NCBI RefSeq assembly: GCF_020042345.1 | Contig: NZ_CP083387.1 | Span: forward strand, 1,178,001 to 1,242,000 | Source: Arachidicoccus terrestris | Lineage (GTDB): Bacteria > Bacteroidota > Bacteroidia > Chitinophagales > Chitinophagaceae | Direction of reading: 5' to 3' | DNA: 64,000 nt | In this document: positions 55,528 through 63,783 of the stretch, one piece after another | How the letters are laid out: each line of letters starts with the position of its first letter | Numbering within the stretch: position 1 is the first letter of the stretch | Program-made: the position numbers and the translations under genes | Notes under the pieces: model-generated | The model's input: the letters and a program-made list of their open reading frames with translations, nothing else | The model's database searches: none | Told to the model about the DNA's origin: nothing

Positions 55528-58170
55528 CTATCGTTCTTCTGCTGGCATTTTTTTATGAATTTCGCTAATCAGTTCTGCTACAAGAGCTGTCCAGCCTGTT
55601 TGATGGCTGGCGCCAAGTCCCCTTCCTGTATCGCCATTAAAATATTCGTAAAAGAGCACCAGATCATTATTTTCCGGACGATCATAAAACCAATCATATT
55701 GTTTCCCGTTAAGCCTTCTTCTCCCTTTCTCGTCTTTCAAGAATAAACTGATCACTCTTTTGGTCAGCTCAGTGGCAACATCCAGCAAATTCAGGAGATT
55801 CCCGGATCCTGTCGGGTACTCTACTTTCAAGCTGTCCTGATAGAACCGGCCATACTGGAGAATACTGCGGATAAGCAAATAATTGATCGGGATCCAGATG
55901 GGGCCGCGCCAATTACTGTTGCCGCCGAAAAAATCCGACGTAGCATCTCCCGGATCATACTGAATCCGGTAAAGTATGCCATCCATCGTTACTTCATAGG
56001 GATGATCTTTATGATATTTTGAAAGGCCTCTGATCCCGCCATCACTGAGAAATTCTGTTTCGCTGAGGACGCGTTCCAAAAGGAACACCAGCCTTTCTTT
56101 GGGTATCAAAGAAATTAAAATTTTATCACTGCCCTGCTTTTCTTCATTAGGCCAGAACTTGCCATTTTCTTTTCTATAATTCTCGAACCAGGATATCCTT
56201 TTGGTAAAATCTTTCAGGTTCTTGAGCGCCGGTTTACGAATAATGGATGCCGCAAATAAAGTCGTAAGTCCTACAATACTCTGAATTCTTAAATGCAGCG
56301 GGTCTCCGCTCTTGGACACCAGCACATCATAATAGAAATGATCCTCTTCGTTCCACATGCCCAGTTCATTGAGCGATTCGGCAATCAACACAAAATGTTC
56401 AAAGAATTTAGTGGCCGTATCTTCAAAAGAAGGATCATAGAGCGCAATTTCCAGGGCGATATCCATCATATTCAGCGCATACATTCCCATCCAGCTCGTG
56501 CCGTCGGCCTGTTCCAGTTTTAGTTCACTGTGCAGCGGCATGTTGCGATTAAAAGCACCTATATTATCCAGTCCGAGAAATCCGCCCTGAAAGATATTTT
56601 TACCGTTGGGATCCTTCCTGTTGATCCACCAGGTAAAATTGATCAGCAGTTTATGAAACACCTTTTTCAAAAAGACAATGTCTCCCGGTCCGCTCCCTTT
56701 TTGCTTCTTTTCGATCTGATAGATCTCCAGGGCCGACCACGCCTGCAATGGCGGATTCACATCACTGAAACTCCACTCATAAGCCGGCAACTGGCCATCC
56801 GGCTTCATATACCATTCCCGCATGATCAGCGATAGCTGGTGCTTGGCGAAGACAACATCGATCCTGGCCAGGGCAATACATTGAAAAGCCAGGTCCCAGG
56901 CAGCATACCAGGGATACTCCCACTTATCCGGCATTAATATAATGTCCTGATTTTTTATATGTTGCCAATCCCAGTTCCTGCCCCTGGCCCGGACTTCGTT
57001 ATTCGCTACAATCCCGTCTCCAAACTGGATCCATTTTTCGATATCATAATGATAATATTGTTTATTCCACAACAAACCTGCGAAAGCCTGCCGTTGAATA
57101 TTAAGGGCATCACCAGACAAATCCTTAGGCAAGACAGCGTGATAAAACGCGTCCGCTTCATGCTTCCGTAACTGAAATATATAAGTCGCACCTTCATCAA
57201 AAGGGTCTTTTATCTCACGATTTGAAAGTCTCAAATAAAGCGTCCGTACTTCTCCCGGTGCCATATCCAAGTGATATACAGGAGAGAACTTTGTCCCACT
57301 GATTTGTTCTGAAAGTTCCTTTTTATGTGTCCCATAGATCACCGCTTCCTGTATCGCATCTTTGGTAAAAGCTGCGATATTCGGTTTGCCAAAAAGCTTC
57401 TCAAAATTCGTTTCATTATCTGTAAAATATCTTTCATCCGTCTTTGGATAATACAGATAGTAATTTCCCAGCCTTTCATGCGACGCCCTGACATGGCCAG
57501 GCTCTTCTTCTGTGATAGAAGGTTTTATACTATCCGGTTCACTCTGCCACCGGTTATAAAACCAAAGCGTAGGCAAAACAGTTAAAGATGCCTGATTTTT
57601 TGACCGGTTCGTGACCGTTATCCGAATACCGATATCCGTCTTGTCATACTTGGCATACGTTACATCAACATCGAAATAATTATTGTCCTGAAACACGCCC
57701 GTATCCAATAGCTCGTATTCCTCATCAAGCGCTGTACGTTTTCTATTTTCTTCCAGTAACTGATCATAAGGAAATGGCAACTGTGGATATTTATACAAAT
57801 ACCGCATATAGTAATGCGATGGTATATTGTCAAGGTAATAATAAAGTTCCTTCACATCTTCTCCATGATTCCCTTCATAGTTACCAACACCGAAGAGTCT
57901 TTCTTTTAGGATCCCATCCACGCCATTCCATAAGCCAATGGCAAAGCATAAGTTCTGGAACATATCAGAAATTCCTGCAATACCGTCCTCTCCCCACCTG
58001 TAAGCCCTGCTGGCGGCATGGGAAAAAGGAAAATAATTCCAGGCATCTCCGTTTTCGCTATAATCCTCTCTTACTGTCCCCCATTGCCTCTCTGCCAGAT
58101 AAGGGCCCCATTTTTCCAATGGGATAGCGGTCTTGGCATTTGCGATTAACCTTTGCTGTTCAGCCGTCAT
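55528..58170 (-). CDS. Glucosidase, MGH1-like / GH63-type glycoside hydrolase
   Basis: The protein has 880 residues from the ATG at 58170 (a GTG at 58176 is also in frame). It has no signal peptide, so it is probably cytoplasmic. The (alpha/alpha)6-barrel second half holds GRNWDWQHIKNQDIILMPDKW, WEYPWYAAWDLAFQCIALA, GFLGLDNIGAFNR, ADGTSWMGMYALNMMDIALE and NWRGPIWIPINYLLIRSI, typical of bacterial GH63-like proteins acting on alpha-linked glucose disaccharides or mannosylglycerate-type substrates. The catalytic acids would be Asp/Glu in WDLAF and in the late segment. The substrate is not shown. No SusCD pair is nearby, so it is not a polysaccharide-utilisation locus. Confidence 0.9.
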   Translation of the reverse strand: MTAEQQRLIANAKTAIPLEKWGPYLAERQWGTVREDYSENGDAWNYFPFSHAASRAYRWGEDGIAGISDMFQNLCFAIGLWNGVDGILKERLFGVGNYEGNHGEDVKELYYYLDNIPSHYYMRYLYKYPQLPFPYDQLLEENRKRTALDEEYELLDTGVFQDNNYFDVDVTYAKYDKTDIGIRITVTNRSKNQASLTVLPTLWFYNRWQSEPDSIKPSITEEEPGHVRASHERLGNYYLYYPKTDERYFTDNETNFEKLFGKPNIAAFTKDAIQEAVIYGTHKKELSEQISGTKFSPVYHLDMAPGEVRTLYLRLSNREIKDPFDEGATYIFQLRKHEADAFYHAVLPKDLSGDALNIQRQAFAGLLWNKQYYHYDIEKWIQFGDGIVANNEVRARGRNWDWQHIKNQDIILMPDKWEYPWYAAWDLAFQCIALARIDVVFAKHQLSLIMREWYMKPDGQLPAYEWSFSDVNPPLQAWSALEIYQIEKKQKGSGPGDIVFLKKVFHKLLINFTWWINRKDPNGKNIFQGGFLGLDNIGAFNRNMPLHSELKLEQADGTSWMGMYALNMMDIALEIALYDPSFEDTATKFFEHFVLIAESLNELGMWNEEDHFYYDVLVSKSGDPLHLRIQSIVGLTTLFAASIIRKPALKNLKDFTKRISWFENYRKENGKFWPNEEKQGSDKILISLIPKERLVFLLERVLSETEFLSDGGIRGLSKYHKDHPYEVTMDGILYRIQYDPGDATSDFFGGNSNWRGPIWIPINYLLIRSILQYGRFYQDSLKVEYPTGSGNLLNLLDVATELTKRVISLFLKDEKGRRRLNGKQYDWFYDRPENNDLVLFYEYFNGDTGRGLGASHQTGWTALVAELISEIHKKMPAEER

Positions 58171-58327
58171 ATACACATAATTTTCAATTCTTTTCCGATG
58201 GGGCGAAGATAGCCACTATTCGTGGCTTTTTATTATCCAATTTTGGCGGATTGTCGTCAATAACTCGATTTTTCTGTTTAATTTATCAGCCGCAAAAATG
58301 CACCAAATACATTAATTTGCGCTCTGT

Positions 58328-59446
58328 ATGAACCGTCGCATATCCAACAAAAAGAAGACCTCGTATTTTAAAACCAGATCAGGGAAATGCCTGATATTGC
58401 TATTGATCTTTTGTGTCCTGCTGTCAGTCCTTTCCAGATTTCCCGGCGTCATTGAAAATTATTATGCGCTGGGTATCTATCCCCTGATAGCTGCCGGACT
58501 TAGAATCAGTTTTGGCTGGCTTCCCTTTAGCCTGGGAGATATTCTTTATACCCTGCTTGGAATATTTATACTCTGGCGCCTCATTCGTTTTATCAGAACA
58601 ATCCTAAAAAAAAGGTGGACGAGGGCCTACGGATTTAAATCTCTTTATACCACTCTATACGTCTGCGGTGTTTTATACGCTTTGTTCTACCTTCTATGGG
58701 GGCTCAATTACAGCCGGCAAGGCATTGCACATCAGCTGAAGCTTACCGTAACACAGAATTATACCACACAAGAACTGCAGAATCTGACTACCACCCTGCT
58801 TCAAAAAACCAATCATGACCGGCGTCAGTTAGGCAGTCCGATAGAATTGCCCAACCATAAAACATTATTTAATCAAGCGGTCGCGTCCTATCGTCACATT
58901 CAAAGAAAATATCCTTTTCTGGCCTATAGGCACCGAAGCATCAAAGTACCTGTTTATAATACATTAGGCAGCTATCTGCAATATACGGGCTATTATAATC
59001 CTTTTACCGGAGAAGCGCAGGTAAATACGGCGTTGCCGGGCATCTTACTCCCTTATGTGGCCTGCCATGAGATGGCGCATCAGCTGGGCTACGCCACTGA
59101 GGACGAGGCCAACTTCGTTGGTTTTCTGGCAGCCACTGCCAGCACAGATCCGCTATTTCAGTATTCCACCCACCTGGAGCTCTTCCGTTACGCCAATAGT
59201 GAGCTCTGGTATCGGGATTCTAATATGGCAAGAAGTAATTATAAACAACTTGACACCCTGGTTAAAGAGGATCTGAAACACTTGCAGGCATTTTTTACTG
59301 CCCATGAAAATCCTATTGGTAAACTGACGACGAAAATTTATGGTCTGTTCCTGAAAGCCAACAAGCAGCCACAGGGGCTTGACACCTACGACCGGGTAAC
59401 AGCCTGGCTCCTGGCCTATAGAAAAAGAAATCTGGAACAGAAATAA
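58328..59446 (+). CDS. DUF3810 domain-containing membrane metalloprotease-like protein
   Basis: The 372-residue protein has about three N-terminal helices (LILLLIFCVLLSVLSRFPGVI, about 22-42, and two more before residue 130) followed by a soluble domain with a zincin motif ACHEMAHQLGYATEDEANFVGF (H-E-x-x-H then E, about residues 245-267). This is the arrangement of the DUF3810 family, in which the metal-binding residues are conserved but no substrate is known. The ATG at 58328 is 151 nt from the divergent glucosidase. It ends 34 nt before a convergent gene. Confidence 0.85.
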   Translation: MNRRISNKKKTSYFKTRSGKCLILLLIFCVLLSVLSRFPGVIENYYALGIYPLIAAGLRISFGWLPFSLGDILYTLLGIFILWRLIRFIRTILKKRWTRAYGFKSLYTTLYVCGVLYALFYLLWGLNYSRQGIAHQLKLTVTQNYTTQELQNLTTTLLQKTNHDRRQLGSPIELPNHKTLFNQAVASYRHIQRKYPFLAYRHRSIKVPVYNTLGSYLQYTGYYNPFTGEAQVNTALPGILLPYVACHEMAHQLGYATEDEANFVGFLAATASTDPLFQYSTHLELFRYANSELWYRDSNMARSNYKQLDTLVKEDLKHLQAFFTAHENPIGKLTTKIYGLFLKANKQPQGLDTYDRVTAWLLAYRKRNLEQK

Positions 59447-59479
59447 TGGCCGGTTCTATAAAATTTCTCCAGGTTTTCT

Positions 59480-60598
59480 TCAAATATCAAAATTTGGAGC
59501 CTCATATGCCTCCCACCGTTGCGCAGCCTCCAGGCCGGCCCGGATATGGCGTGAACGCAGGATTTCCGATTTATAACTGGAAATTAAAACCTGTCCCAAT
59601 GACGCTTTATCCGTTGCAGCCAGATCGTATCTTGCCTTGGGCAACAATGCTGCTGAGGTTGAAGTTTCAGGGGCGACAATCAGCGTCTCCAGACTGGCTG
59701 TAGCCAATTGTATATCCAGTCCTTGATCTGCCATATAAGGAGTTACCACCGCATAGGCAGCATGAATCCAGGAGTATAAAGTTTTTGTGTCCAGTGCAGA
59801 TAATAAATGTACTTCTTTCCTGTAAAAATAAGCCTCAAACTTTTCTATAAACCCTTCATTTTGATGCAGGGAAGGCGCGATTAAAAGTCCCAGCTGCATG
59901 GAGCTGCGCTGCCATTTCTTAAAATGGGAAAACGCTTTTAGAAATTCGATCACTTCCAGCTCAGCGCTCGCTCTGGCATCCATCAGGAAATAGGAATCGT
60001 CATTGGTATTAGCCTCCTTAAAGGCATCCGTTAATGCATCGGTGTATAAAGAAGGACTCAGATACTGCGACGCAGGTACAGGCAACCAGGTAACCAATCT
60101 TGAAGCCGCTGCCGGCAAGTGTGTCTTAATAGATTCTATCGCTACAGAACTGTAGCTGACAATCTTATCCGCCAGCAACAATGCTTCTGATAATTTTTGC
60201 TGCTTTTTGATGATCGCAGGCTTCGATTCCCCTGATAGCGTCACGCGTCTGATATCCGGCACGAAACTCCATTGCTTAGCCCCTTTTGCATCCTTTAGGA
60301 TCGGTAAATGCTCTCCTAGATAAAAAATATTTTCCGGTCGAAGCTGTTTAACCAGTGCTGGATAATTGATTTTTTCCCATAGTTTTTTTTTAAGGCTGGC
60401 ACCCATGGGAATCTCAACTAAAAACAGCGCGACATCACCGGCATCTGCCGCTATTTTCTGAAAACTGGCCTCTTGAAAAGAGGCCCTCTTAAAAACACCC
60501 TTAGAGCTATACGCATCAATAATGGCATTATATATGTAATGCAGATAGGGAAATTTTTCCAATGCATCTTGGTGAAATAAGACAAGAGAGGTTTTCAT
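59480..60598 (-). CDS. Glycosyltransferase-like protein, GT-B fold suspected
   Basis: The 372-residue soluble protein is not confidently recognised. The layout (N-terminal SLVLFHQDALEKFPYLHYIY, a middle IVSYSSVAIESIKTHLPAA followed by TWLPVPASQYL, then GLLIAPSLHQNEGFIEKFEA and VHLLSALDTKTLYSWIHAAY) resembles the two Rossmann halves of GT-B glycosyltransferases. It lacks a clear E-x7-E motif. It has its own -7 element, TAACTTTG at 60604-60611, 5 nt before the ATG. It is convergent with the DUF3810 gene. Confidence 0.6.
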   Translation of the reverse strand: MKTSLVLFHQDALEKFPYLHYIYNAIIDAYSSKGVFKRASFQEASFQKIAADAGDVALFLVEIPMGASLKKKLWEKINYPALVKQLRPENIFYLGEHLPILKDAKGAKQWSFVPDIRRVTLSGESKPAIIKKQQKLSEALLLADKIVSYSSVAIESIKTHLPAAASRLVTWLPVPASQYLSPSLYTDALTDAFKEANTNDDSYFLMDARASAELEVIEFLKAFSHFKKWQRSSMQLGLLIAPSLHQNEGFIEKFEAYFYRKEVHLLSALDTKTLYSWIHAAYAVVTPYMADQGLDIQLATASLETLIVAPETSTSAALLPKARYDLAATDKASLGQVLISSYKSEILRSRHIRAGLEAAQRWEAYEAPNFDI

Positions 60599-60603
60599 GG
60601 ATG

Positions 60604-60611
60604 CAAAGTTA
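60604..60611 (-). promoter_or_regulatory. -7 element (TAACTTTG on minus strand) of GT-like gene
   Basis: The minus strand reads TAACTTTG, ending 5 nt before the ATG at 60598. The spacing matches lepA and the HD-domain gene. Confidence 0.5.
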
Positions 60612-60661
60612 AATATCCATTTAAATTTTAAGGGCTATTTTTTCAGTTGAAAGACAACCCC

Positions 60662-60669
60662 TACTTTTG
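60662..60669 (+). promoter_or_regulatory. -7 element (TACTTTTG) of first DUF1573 gene
   Basis: TACTTTTG lies 25 nt before the ATG at 60695 and downstream of an in-frame TTG at 60647. It supports the ATG as the true start. Confidence 0.5.
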
Positions 60670-60694
60670 GAAATACTTAACGAAATCAACTCTA

Positions 60695-61111
60695 ATGAAA
60701 AGATACGCAGGTTTATTGGCTTTGCTTTGCGCAGCAGTGATCTCTGTTTCAGCCCAACAGGTTAAACATGCACCGCCTATCGACGGTTATAAGTATATTA
60801 AAATTGACGATGCTGATCATGATTTTGGAGACATTACCTATGGCCAGGCCGTGGAATATCCGGTAAAAATGGTCAATATCAGCAAGGACACGGTCAGGCT
60901 GACCAATATAGTGGTCAGTTGCGGCTGCACCACCCCGGAATATACGAAGGGGGTATATGCTCCCGGTGACACGATAACAATGAAAGTGGGTTTTAACGGC
61001 CATGCGGACGGCTCCTTTAATAAAACGCTGAGTATACTGTTCCAGGCACCGGCAGGACAATTTGTCAAGATTCTAAGATTCCGTGGCAAAGGTATAGTCA
61101 AGAATAATTAA
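60695..61111 (+). CDS. DUF1573 domain-containing exported protein, copy 1
   Basis: The 138-residue protein has a signal peptide (RYAGLLALLCAAVISVSAQ) followed by one immunoglobulin-like DUF1573 domain. The family pattern is seen as HDFGDITYGQAVEYPVKMVN, VVSCGCTTPEYTK and YAPGDTITMKVGFN. DUF1573 proteins are exported and common in Bacteroidota, but their role is unknown. The ATG at 60695 was chosen because a -7 element lies at 60662-60669. It is followed 117 nt later by a second DUF1573 gene with its own -7 element. Confidence 0.9.
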   Translation: MKRYAGLLALLCAAVISVSAQQVKHAPPIDGYKYIKIDDADHDFGDITYGQAVEYPVKMVNISKDTVRLTNIVVSCGCTTPEYTKGVYAPGDTITMKVGFNGHADGSFNKTLSILFQAPAGQFVKILRFRGKGIVKNN

Positions 61112-61177
61112 CCGCTTCCAATAGGGTTCATTAAACCTTGAGAGCCAGGTTTAATCTAATGACAGGTATTTGTACAT

Positions 61178-61185
61178 TATATTTG
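61178..61185 (+). promoter_or_regulatory. -7 element (TATATTTG) of second DUF1573 gene
   Basis: TATATTTG matches TAnnTTTG, 43 nt before the ATG at 61229. No -33 TTG is at the expected spacing. Confidence 0.45.
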
Positions 61186-61228
61186 TAATCAACGATTTAT
61201 AAAAAACATTCATATAAAAACAAGAAAA

Positions 61229-61618
61229 ATGAAAAAACTGTTGTCGCTGGCATTGATACTAATGGTGGGTATTACATTTTGTATGGCACAAGATACCACT
61301 AAACAAACGGCTGTAAAAGAAGCCAAATTTAATGAATTGAAACATCACTTTGGAGATATCCCTCAGGGAAAACCGGCTACGACTAAATTCACCTTTGACA
61401 ATACTGGCAATAAACCCCTGATCATTGAAACGGCTGTTGCATCCTGTGGTTGTACGACACCTACCTACCCTAAGCAACCGGTACTTCCCGGTAAGTCCGG
61501 TACCATTGCAGTTACCTTTAACGCTGAAGCGAATGGCGCGTTTAAAAAAATGGTAACTGTAAAGTTTGCAGGCTATAACCGCCCGGTCCTATTGGTCATT
61601 GATGGGACAGTGAAATAG
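61229..61618 (+). CDS. DUF1573 domain-containing exported protein, copy 2
   Basis: The 129-residue protein starts with a signal peptide (LLSLALILMVGITFCMAQ) and then one DUF1573 domain (KHHFGDIPQGKPATTKFTFD, VASCGCTTPTYPKQ, PGKSGTIAVTFNAEANGAF). Its sequence is clearly related to copy 1 but the two are not recent duplicates. It has its own -7 element and terminator, so it is a separate transcript. The shared Cys-Gly-Cys motif could bind metal or form a disulfide, but this is untested. Confidence 0.9.
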   Translation: MKKLLSLALILMVGITFCMAQDTTKQTAVKEAKFNELKHHFGDIPQGKPATTKFTFDNTGNKPLIIETAVASCGCTTPTYPKQPVLPGKSGTIAVTFNAEANGAFKKMVTVKFAGYNRPVLLVIDGTVK

Positions 61619-61648
61619 AACAGAGAGGAAACGAGTGTTTGTTTGCAA

Positions 61649-61686
61649 ATGCCGGACGCTGAAAATCACGCGTCCGGCATTTTTTA
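61649..61686 (+). terminator. Intrinsic terminator after second DUF1573 gene
   Basis: An 11-bp stem (ATGCCGGACGC / GCGTCCGGCAT) with a 10-nt loop is followed by TTTTT, 30 nt after the stop. Confidence 0.9.
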
Positions 61687-61769
61687 TCGGTCCTTTAGAT
61701 GGATTTTGGCTATAAATTGCAGGATAAGTCATCAAAATGATGTTTTTTTGCAAAACGAAATTTATAAGC

Positions 61770-62885
61770 ATGTCTTCAACTTCTCAACCCGCTCTATTAT
61801 TATTAGCTGACGGAACGATTTTTCATGGAAAAGCTTTTGGTAAAATTGGTACTACAACCGGCGAAATCTGTTTTAATACAGGTATGACTGGTTATCAGGA
61901 AGTTTTTACTGATCCAAGCTATTATGGTCAGATCCTGATCATGAATAATGTACATATTGGCAATTATGGTACCAAAGCTGAGGATGTAGAAAGTGATACC
62001 GTAAAGATTAAAGGGCTGATCGGCCGTAATCTGGAATCCAATTATTCCCGTTACCAGGCAGACAAATCCCTGGAAGACTACCTGCTATTAAATAATATCA
62101 TATCGATTGCAGATATCGACACCCGGGCGCTGGTTGCTCATATCCGCAGTAAAGGCGCCATGAACTGCCTGATTTCCTCTGATAATGACAATATTGAGGA
62201 ATTGAAAAAGCAGTTGGCGGCTGTCCCTGACATGGAGGGCCTGGACCTGACTTCAGAAGTAACGACAAAAGAAGAATATGAACTGGGCGATCCCGCATCT
62301 CCGTTGAGAGTCGCGGTATTAGACTTTGGCATTAAAAAGAACATCCTCAAGAACCTGACAGACAGAGGTGCATTTGTAAAAGTACATCCGGCTCATACCT
62401 CTCTGACAAGGCTGAAAGAATTTAATCCTACCGGCTATTTCCTGTCTAACGGCCCTGGTGACCCGGCAGCCACAGAATATGCAGTTGAAATCGTAAAAGC
62501 CATTCTGGAGGAACAAATGCCCGTATTTGGCATTTGTATGGGGCATCAGTTATTAGCACTGGCTAATAACGTCCCCACCTACAAAATGCATGCAGGCCAC
62601 AGAGGATTGAATCATCCGGTGAAAAATACAATTACCGGATTAAGTGAGATCAGCACTCAAAACCACGGTTTTGCTGTTGATGCAGAGAAGATTAAGGAAA
62701 ACAAAGCACTGGAGGTCACTCATATTAATTTAAACGATGGATCTATTGAAGGGTTCAGAATGGTAGGAAGGCCTGTATTTAGCGTACAGTATCATCCGGA
62801 AGCGACACCTGGCCCACATGATAGCCGGTATTTGTTTGACGACTTTATAGGCGCTATGAAATCTTTCCAGGCTGCGACTGCCTAG
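61770..62885 (+). CDS. carA: Carbamoyl-phosphate synthase small subunit
   Basis: CarA supplies ammonia from glutamine to the CarB large subunit for pyrimidine and arginine synthesis. The protein has 371 residues from the ATG at 61770; the frame is open to 61737 but the family begins near PALLLLADGTIFHG. The N-terminal domain has GTTTGEICFNTGMTGYQEV. The class I glutaminase domain contains FGICMGHQLLALA (nucleophile Cys) and VQYHPEATPGP (His and Glu of the triad). carB is not in the window. The gene is followed by a terminator. Confidence 0.97.
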   Translation: MSSTSQPALLLLADGTIFHGKAFGKIGTTTGEICFNTGMTGYQEVFTDPSYYGQILIMNNVHIGNYGTKAEDVESDTVKIKGLIGRNLESNYSRYQADKSLEDYLLLNNIISIADIDTRALVAHIRSKGAMNCLISSDNDNIEELKKQLAAVPDMEGLDLTSEVTTKEEYELGDPASPLRVAVLDFGIKKNILKNLTDRGAFVKVHPAHTSLTRLKEFNPTGYFLSNGPGDPAATEYAVEIVKAILEEQMPVFGICMGHQLLALANNVPTYKMHAGHRGLNHPVKNTITGLSEISTQNHGFAVDAEKIKENKALEVTHINLNDGSIEGFRMVGRPVFSVQYHPEATPGPHDSRYLFDDFIGAMKSFQAATA

Positions 62886-62908
62886 GCAAAAAAATACAAT
62901 TACACACA

Positions 62909-62942
62909 AGCCCGATCGAGACTATTGATCGGGCTTTTTTTG
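62909..62942 (+). terminator. Intrinsic terminator after carA
   Basis: The stem AGCCCGATC / GATCGGGCT (9 bp, 9-nt loop) is followed by a run of seven T, 24 nt after the carA stop. Confidence 0.9.
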
Positions 62943-62954
62943 TTCAAAGATTCC

Positions 62955-62962
62955 TATTTTTG
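62955..62962 (+). promoter_or_regulatory. -7 element (TATTTTTG) of HD-domain gene
   Basis: TATTTTTG ends 5 nt before the ATG at 62968, the same spacing as lepA. It is just downstream of the carA terminator. Confidence 0.55.
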
Positions 62963-62967
62963 ATGCT

Positions 62968-63657
62968 ATGGAATTCAATAAGATTATTAAGTACTCCCCC
63001 TTAGTCCAAAAGACCGCCGCTTACGCCCAGTCTGCCCTGGAAGACGCCGAGGGCGGTCACGACTGGCAACATATCCAACGTGTGGTCGTAAATGCAGACA
63101 AAATCGCGACGTCGGAAAATTGTGACAGAGAAATCGTGTTATTAGGTGCCTTACTACATGATATAGCAGACAGTAAATTTCATGACGGTGATGAAGAAAT
63201 CGGACCTGTCACCGCCCGGAATTTTCTTATTTCTGTAAAAACGCCAAACGACATTATAGAGCACGTAGAAAAAATTGTCCGCCATATATCCTATAAGGGC
63301 GGAAAGATGACGGAATTTTATACGCCTGAACTGGCTGTGGTCAGAGATGCTGACAGACTGGATGCTATCGGTGCCATCGGTATCGCAAGAGCTTTTAATT
63401 ACGGCGGTTTTAAAAACAGAAAATTATTTGATCCCACTATCCCTCCTGTCGCCTACCAAACCAAGGAGGCCTATAAGGCCAGTACCGCCCCTACCATTAA
63501 TCATTTCTATGAGAAGCTACTCAAATTGAAAAACCTGATGCATACAGATACCGGAAAACAGCTGGCAGAGCAGCGACATCAGTATATGCTTGGTTTTTTA
63601 GAACAGTTTTTTCGAGAGGTGCAGTTTGCCGGATTTGATCATGTAGAGCATTTATAG
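62968..63657 (+). CDS. HD-domain phosphohydrolase-like protein
   Basis: The 229-residue protein is of the small HD-domain group (YedJ/YpgQ-like). The metal ligands are seen in EGGHDWQHIQRVV (His), LLGALLHDIADSKFH (the HD pair, about residue 74) and VVRDADRLDAIGAIGIARAF (the distal Asp). Members hydrolyse nucleotide or other phosphate compounds. The substrate is unknown here. It is a single-gene unit with a promoter directly at the ATG and lies before aroQ. Confidence 0.92.
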   Translation: MEFNKIIKYSPLVQKTAAYAQSALEDAEGGHDWQHIQRVVVNADKIATSENCDREIVLLGALLHDIADSKFHDGDEEIGPVTARNFLISVKTPNDIIEHVEKIVRHISYKGGKMTEFYTPELAVVRDADRLDAIGAIGIARAFNYGGFKNRKLFDPTIPPVAYQTKEAYKASTAPTINHFYEKLLKLKNLMHTDTGKQLAEQRHQYMLGFLEQFFREVQFAGFDHVEHL

Positions 63658-63783
63658 GCAGGTAGTAAATCCGGCGATCAGTTTTCAAGCATTTTCTATA
63701 AAGCAGGTATTTGCATGTAAAGTTCGGTTACCGTCAATATTTTGATTAATTTCACCATAAATTTTCAAGCAGAAAAATCAGTT

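Noticed and set aside
59480-60598. Confident assignment of this gene as a glycosyltransferase
   Set aside because: The two-domain layout is suggestive, but the usual GT-B E-x7-E motif was not found, so only a tentative call is given.
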